From assembly GCF_011038885.2 (NCBI RefSeq), contig NZ_CP064952.1:1674001-1738000 (forward strand): DNA of 64,000 nt, given 5' to 3'. The notes beneath the pieces were generated by a model. It ran no database searches. It was given only the letters and a program-made list of their open reading frames with translations, and was not told the origin of the DNA. Each line of letters opens with the position of its first letter. Within the stretch, counting starts at the first letter, position 1. Below are positions 59,983 to 64,000 of this stretch, piece after piece. Both the position numbers and the translations under genes were made by a program. Source of the stretch: Schaalia sp. ZJ405 (GTDB lineage Bacteria > Actinomycetota > Actinomycetes > Actinomycetales > Actinomycetaceae).

Positions 59983-61149
59983 TTAGCTCATCTTGGAGAG
60001 AATCTGCTTCGGATGCAGACGTAGGATCGGAATCATCGCGATCAGCAGTGAAACCACGACAATTGCAAGGACTGCCACGAGAGAGAATGCAGCCGTGAGA
60101 ACAAGGGCACCCCGTGAGACGCTCACATCACCAACGGCGGCAGTATTGACGGTATTGAGTACGTAACTGGATAAGGCATATCCAATACCTTCGCTGATGA
60201 ACATCCCGATGACAAAGCTTGGGACCGCAAGCATCGTCAACTCAGTAACAAACTGAGCGAACAGCCGACGCTTGGAGTAGCCGATCGATAGGAGAACACC
60301 AACTTCGTGGATGCGCGAACGCGTCCAGAAAGTCAAGACCAGCACAAGGATTGCTGCGCCCGCAGCCAGTACCGCCCACAGAAGGCGCGAAATCAACGTT
60401 GTCACTCCAGCCACAGAGTCAAGGACAGCGGCCACACTTGAGTTGTTGTTCTTGAGCTCCAGTCCTTGCGCAAGATGCGCCTTGGCCTCTGTGATTGCCG
60501 CGTCAAGATGATGACGCGAGTCCGTGTAAAAGGTGGCAGTGCTCAGGGCATCTTTTCCGGCGAGTTTCTGCGCGCTCTTGAGGTCGGTGTAGATCGGCAG
60601 TTCACTATCGGAGGGCGCTGTTTCGGTGAGTGCATAGATCCCCACGATGCGACACGTGATGCTCTCATCGTCCCTGGTCAGTGTCAGTTCGTCACCGATT
60701 GTTAGCTTCTGTGCAGCGGCAAAGGGTTCAGCGATCACCGCGCCCGTACCGTCACGAAGTTGAGTGACGGCGTCGTCACCACCTTGTTTGAGTTCAGACT
60801 CTTTCTTTGTGAAGGTGGGGAGTTCTAAAAGATCACTGACTCCCAGTACCGATTGGAAATGCCCTTCGGCATTTTCTGCTGAGGTATCGAGCGTGAAGTT
60901 GTGGCCGGACACATGCGGGGTAGACAGCAGGGCGTCGACAGCTTTCTGCTGAAAATCCCCCGCTGGGGATGTCACCGTGAAACCAGGCCTGATCTGGTTT
61001 TCAGCGGCTTGAGTAATTGCGGTTAACGTACTTGTTATCACTCCTTGTAAGACAAACACCCCTGAAATGAGGATGATGATCAGAGCGAGGACGACGCTCT
61101 TCGTGCGTCGGCGCGTTACAGCGAAAAACGCTTGGTTCCAGAATGTCAT
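59983..61149 (-). CDS. FtsX-like ABC permease
   Basis: A 388-residue protein. N-terminal membrane helix (SVVLALIIILISGVFVLQGV), a MacB periplasmic-core-like extracellular domain (about 45-235), and three C-terminal helices with the FtsX-family core (HEVGVLLSIGYSKRRLFAQF). The preceding gene is a related permease 3 bases away. Confidence 0.9.
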   Translation of the reverse strand: MTFWNQAFFAVTRRRTKSVVLALIIILISGVFVLQGVITSTLTAITQAAENQIRPGFTVTSPAGDFQQKAVDALLSTPHVSGHNFTLDTSAENAEGHFQSVLGVSDLLELPTFTKKESELKQGGDDAVTQLRDGTGAVIAEPFAAAQKLTIGDELTLTRDDESITCRIVGIYALTETAPSDSELPIYTDLKSAQKLAGKDALSTATFYTDSRHHLDAAITEAKAHLAQGLELKNNNSSVAAVLDSVAGVTTLISRLLWAVLAAGAAILVLVLTFWTRSRIHEVGVLLSIGYSKRRLFAQFVTELTMLAVPSFVIGMFISEGIGYALSSYVLNTVNTAAVGDVSVSRGALVLTAAFSLVAVLAIVVVSLLIAMIPILRLHPKQILSKMS

Positions 61150-61152
61150 GGA

Positions 61153-62574
61153 CTATCCAATCTGCGTCAGGAGCTGCTTGGGCTCCTTGGTCAGCATCGG
61201 CAGAGAGGCGATGAGAGTAGCGATGACGATGAGGACCAAACCCGCGATACCCACGGTGATGAGGTAGCTCGGATCCACTGTGACATCCACGTGATCGATG
61301 GTCTTTTGGAAGGTCGACGTTGTGAAGTCCGCGCCGAGGTTATAGCCACCTCTTCCTCGTTCAGCAGCCTCTGCGGAGGCACGTGAAACGATGTTGTTTC
61401 CTAGGGCTTGAGCAACCAGCTTGGATGTTCCAAATGATGCGGCTAACGCCAGAACAAATATCATCACGTTCTCGGTGACGTACTGGGCAAAAATTTTGAG
61501 CTTGCTGACCCCGGTTGCCAAGAGAATTCCTGTCTCTTTGCGACGCTCATTGAGCCAGAGGAAGAGGACGAGGGCGAGTGCGGCAACCGCAAAAAGGGCC
61601 GTACCGATGAAAGTGGCTCGCAGCAGCGAGTGAATTCCTTCCAGCGCGGCGCCGATTCCACCGAACAGTTGAGAGTTCTTGTGGAGGAGGTATTTCTCCC
61701 AATCAAAGGGCAGCTTCTGCGCTTCCTGCATGACTGAGTCGAGATCACCCACGCTCTTCACAAAGAAGATGGCTTCGTGGTAGTACTCGGTCTCCGGATT
61801 TGTTCCGTTGATCGTGCGACCGGTGTCAAGATCAGTAAAAACCGCATTTTGGTACAGTTCCGTGCGCAGCGTCGCACTGGGGCTTCCTTGGCCAGAGAAC
61901 ATCCCCACGATTTCAGCATCGACAGAAGCCGTTGAATGGAAACGATTTTCCGCATCGTATTCATTGGCCTTAAACGTCAGGGAGTCGCCGATCTTCAAGT
62001 GATTTTTAGCGGCGAACTCCTCATGTACCAAGATTTTGTGGTGGTCTTTCTCAGTGAGGTGACGCCCTTTCGTCAGGGTGAATGTTCCTGCACGGAATGC
62101 GGTTGACAAGTCAGAGCGACTGACAGCGTTCATCGGTACCGCATTACCGTATTTCTCTTCTTCTGCCCTGGAATAATCCTCTGCCTGACCCGGGAGTCGG
62201 AAAATTTCAGCGTTGACAACGTCAGCAACCGCAGAGTTCATCGTCGCAACATAGGATTCCACCCCCGGAAGCTGAGCGATTGCGTCGATCTGGGCGCGCG
62301 TGACCGTGCCTCCTCCACGCGCCGTACCGAGGTTCGTCATCCGATTGTTCTCAAGCATGAAACCCGACAGGAGCTTGGAGCTGAGATCATCACCTGCATT
62401 CGCCGCTGACTCACGCACAGCGAAAGTTGAGAGCAGCAGCGTTGATGCGATGAGGAGGACTAAAAAGATGGTCAACGATTTGACCAATTTACGAGAAGTG
62501 TGAAGCCACGCTCGCCGAAAAAATGACATCTGAGAGGAATCTTTCGTACTAGTTTCAGTATCAATCGGCCTCAT
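61153..62574 (-). CDS. FtsX-like ABC permease
   Basis: About 473 residues from ATG 62574 behind GAGGTG; an ATG at 62529 would also leave the first helix intact. It has the MacB/FtsX layout: N-terminal helix (SLTIFLVLLIASTLLLSTFA), large extracellular domain, and three C-terminal helices (RKETGILLATGVSKLKIFAQ and LITVGIAGLVLIVIATLIAS). It is the first gene of the operon with the second permease and the ATPase. Confidence 0.88.
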   Translation of the reverse strand: MRPIDTETSTKDSSQMSFFRRAWLHTSRKLVKSLTIFLVLLIASTLLLSTFAVRESAANAGDDLSSKLLSGFMLENNRMTNLGTARGGGTVTRAQIDAIAQLPGVESYVATMNSAVADVVNAEIFRLPGQAEDYSRAEEEKYGNAVPMNAVSRSDLSTAFRAGTFTLTKGRHLTEKDHHKILVHEEFAAKNHLKIGDSLTFKANEYDAENRFHSTASVDAEIVGMFSGQGSPSATLRTELYQNAVFTDLDTGRTINGTNPETEYYHEAIFFVKSVGDLDSVMQEAQKLPFDWEKYLLHKNSQLFGGIGAALEGIHSLLRATFIGTALFAVAALALVLFLWLNERRKETGILLATGVSKLKIFAQYVTENVMIFVLALAASFGTSKLVAQALGNNIVSRASAEAAERGRGGYNLGADFTTSTFQKTIDHVDVTVDPSYLITVGIAGLVLIVIATLIASLPMLTKEPKQLLTQIG

Positions 62575-62959
62575 CGTATGAAGCACCTCTGTGAATTCGC
62601 TGTAAGACACCGGGGAGATCACCAGAAAGGCAACGGCCTACCGTTACGAACCTTCATCGGTGCCCGCTCGTGACGACGAACCGACTGGGCATCACCTCGG
62701 CAAGGATTCCTTCACCGCACGCACGGCAGGAGTACACGTCTGAACAAGAGGGACTTTAGTCTCACATTTCCTACCCTCTGAGCTTTTCCGTCCGTGAAAT
62801 ACACACATCTCACTGGAAAAGTCCTCACTTACACAAATTTTCAAGGAATTTTCTCAGAAATTCCCGTATGCTACGACGTGCATCTGTGGGCTCATCTAAG
62901 TGGCCGCGACCTGGCTTTTTACTGCTAGAGACCCCACGTGGATTGACCGGAGAATGTGC
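62575..62959. other. divergent intergenic region
   Basis: About 385 bases between the exporter operon and the surface-protein gene. An inverted repeat GGAATTT (62845-62851) and AAATTCC (62858-62864) with a 6-base loop lies about 95 bases before the surface-protein start and may be an operator. I see no RNA gene or other reading frame of note. Confidence 0.45.
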
Positions 62960-64000
62960 ATGAACCACACCATCACTCATCGCTGCCGCCCCGCTGCGGC
63001 TGCGATCCTCACCTTGGGACTCCTCATATGGATCACACTCCCAAAATGGTGACATCATCGCCTCCGGATATTACGATCCCACGGAGCATCGAGCCGTTTA
63101 CGTCTTGACAGACAAGGTCAATAGCCGCGAATCGATCACACTTCGCTTCCAATCCGGTGACACCCTCAATTATCAGAAGTTCACCAACAGCGGCACCTAC
63201 ACCTTCACCAATAATTTCGCAGGGACAGATTACAGCTACACCTACGATGTTCCTTTCGATGGGAACACCTACTACGCCGAAGATCGGATGAACGAGGGAT
63301 ACGGAATTTCCCCCTATCTCCCCGAGTACGATCCGCGTTCAGGTGACTACACCCAGCTCTTCCACCTCAAAACTCTCGCTGAGCCGAGGACAGGCGTAGA
63401 TCTCAGCGTCAGAGCCCGTTCCCTCAGTGACAGCGGTCCTGCACCTGAGGTCTCAGTGTATGAAGTACCTGCCGGCTACACCTTCCCAGACAGTTTCAAT
63501 GCCGACATCAGTGCACTCACAAACGTGACTGGAGAATTTACAGTTGCCGAACGCGGAAACGGTTTCTACACACTGCGCTCGACGTCAACAGCTGCCAGCG
63601 AATACTTCGTGGTGGTGCGAGGCCAGCAGAAGGGAGTCAACACGTCAACGTGGGAGCAGGTATCTCTGCGCGCCTCTTTCACAGGATCCGATGTTGAGAC
63701 GCAAGCTAACTCCTCGGTGTTCTACAGGGGTGCCGAAGCTTTCGGCGAACTCAGTGACATCATCCCTGCGAAGTACATCACGGTCACCAAAGTGGATGCG
63801 AAGAACGGAACAGGACTTCCTGGCGCCGAGTTCGATATCCGCAAGAACGGACACGTTGTCGCTCACCTGGTCACAGATTCAGAGGGAAAGACCACAAGTC
63901 CGCTTCTTCCTCTCGGCGAGTACACGGTCGTAGAGACGAAAGCACCTGTCGGATACGTGCGCGCCCCCTCAACCAGTGATGTGAACCTCATTAACGAGGG
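62960..64000 (+). pseudogene. SpaA/Cna-B surface protein gene, frameshifted near its start and running off the window
   Basis: An ATG at 62960 opens a signal-peptide-like sequence (PAAAAILTLGLLIWITLP) that stops at 63050. The frame shifted by one base is open from there to the window end, beginning NGDIIASGYYDP, and encodes more than 310 residues. It ends with a Cna-B/SpaA domain (YITVTKVDAKNGTGLPGAEF, GKTTSPLLPLGEYTVVETKA, PVGYVRAP). Removing one A from the AAAA at 63043-63046 joins the two. It is a pilin or adhesin gene, broken by an insertion or by a sequencing error; the sorting signal is beyond the window. Confidence 0.75.

Noticed and set aside
63037..63046. CCCAAAA heptamer in the surface-protein gene as a programmed -1 site
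   Set aside because: A -1 slip enters a frame that soon stops; the protein body needs a +1 shift, so ordinary -1 frameshifting does not rescue it.

Overview
The window is high-GC actinobacterial DNA. It holds most of an integrated siphovirus genome (1 to about 33.3 kb) followed by ordinary chromosome (about 33.37 kb to the end). The host is most like a member of the Actinomycetaceae (Actinomyces/Schaalia type). I infer this from the combination of AdnAB, a DUF3107 gene, release factor 2 without a programmed frameshift, a Tad pilus locus, an actinobacterial tmRNA tag (AEQNRTDYVLAA) and a SpaA-type surface protein. The species cannot be fixed from the sequence alone.

Prophage, left to right. 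The left end (attL and probably a repressor) lies outside the window. An early region (0.3-9.5 kb) is read rightward as a tight series of small overlapping genes: an XRE regulator behind repeated CGGAAAC boxes, a Bro-N/KilAC antirepressor, HTH proteins, a pentapeptide-repeat protein, a WhiB-like regulator, RecT, a RusA-like resolvase, a replication initiator and SSB. At 9.56-11.69 kb an IS3-family element (9755-11190, 3-bp target duplication CAC) splits one phage gene. Next come an HNH nuclease, a candidate cos site, the terminase subunits, the portal, and a MuF head protein with a C-terminal EndoU-like toxin domain followed by a probable immunity gene and two hairpins. Scaffold, capsid, connectors, tail tube, frameshifted tail chaperones, tape measure, baseplate and a BppU-like receptor-binding protein follow. 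The lysis module is an amidase with three CW_7 repeats and two membrane proteins. A leftward operon at the right end encodes the tyrosine integrase and three small genes. Integration is at the 3' end of ssrA.

Chromosome. ssrA and smpB (ribosome rescue) are followed upstream by a coiled-coil M23 peptidase, ftsX and ftsE (septal peptidoglycan hydrolysis), prfB and gdhA. A leftward tad locus (tadA, tadB, tadC, pilin-like and TadE/G-like genes) is divergent from a degenerate aminoglycoside-phosphotransferase-like gene. Then come adnA-adnB (end resection), DUF3107, a ferritin-like protein, a DEAD-box RNA helicase, a GntR/ABC operon, an FtsX-type ABC exporter operon and a frameshifted SpaA-like surface protein that runs off the end.

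The most interesting items are the phage MuF-EndoU toxin/immunity pair, an 11-bp repeat (ACGAGGACGAG) with seven exact copies in the chromosomal part and none seen in the prophage, the IS insertion whose removal restores an intact 231-residue phage gene, the four GGTACC boxes in front of the integrase, and the broken surface-protein gene at the right edge.
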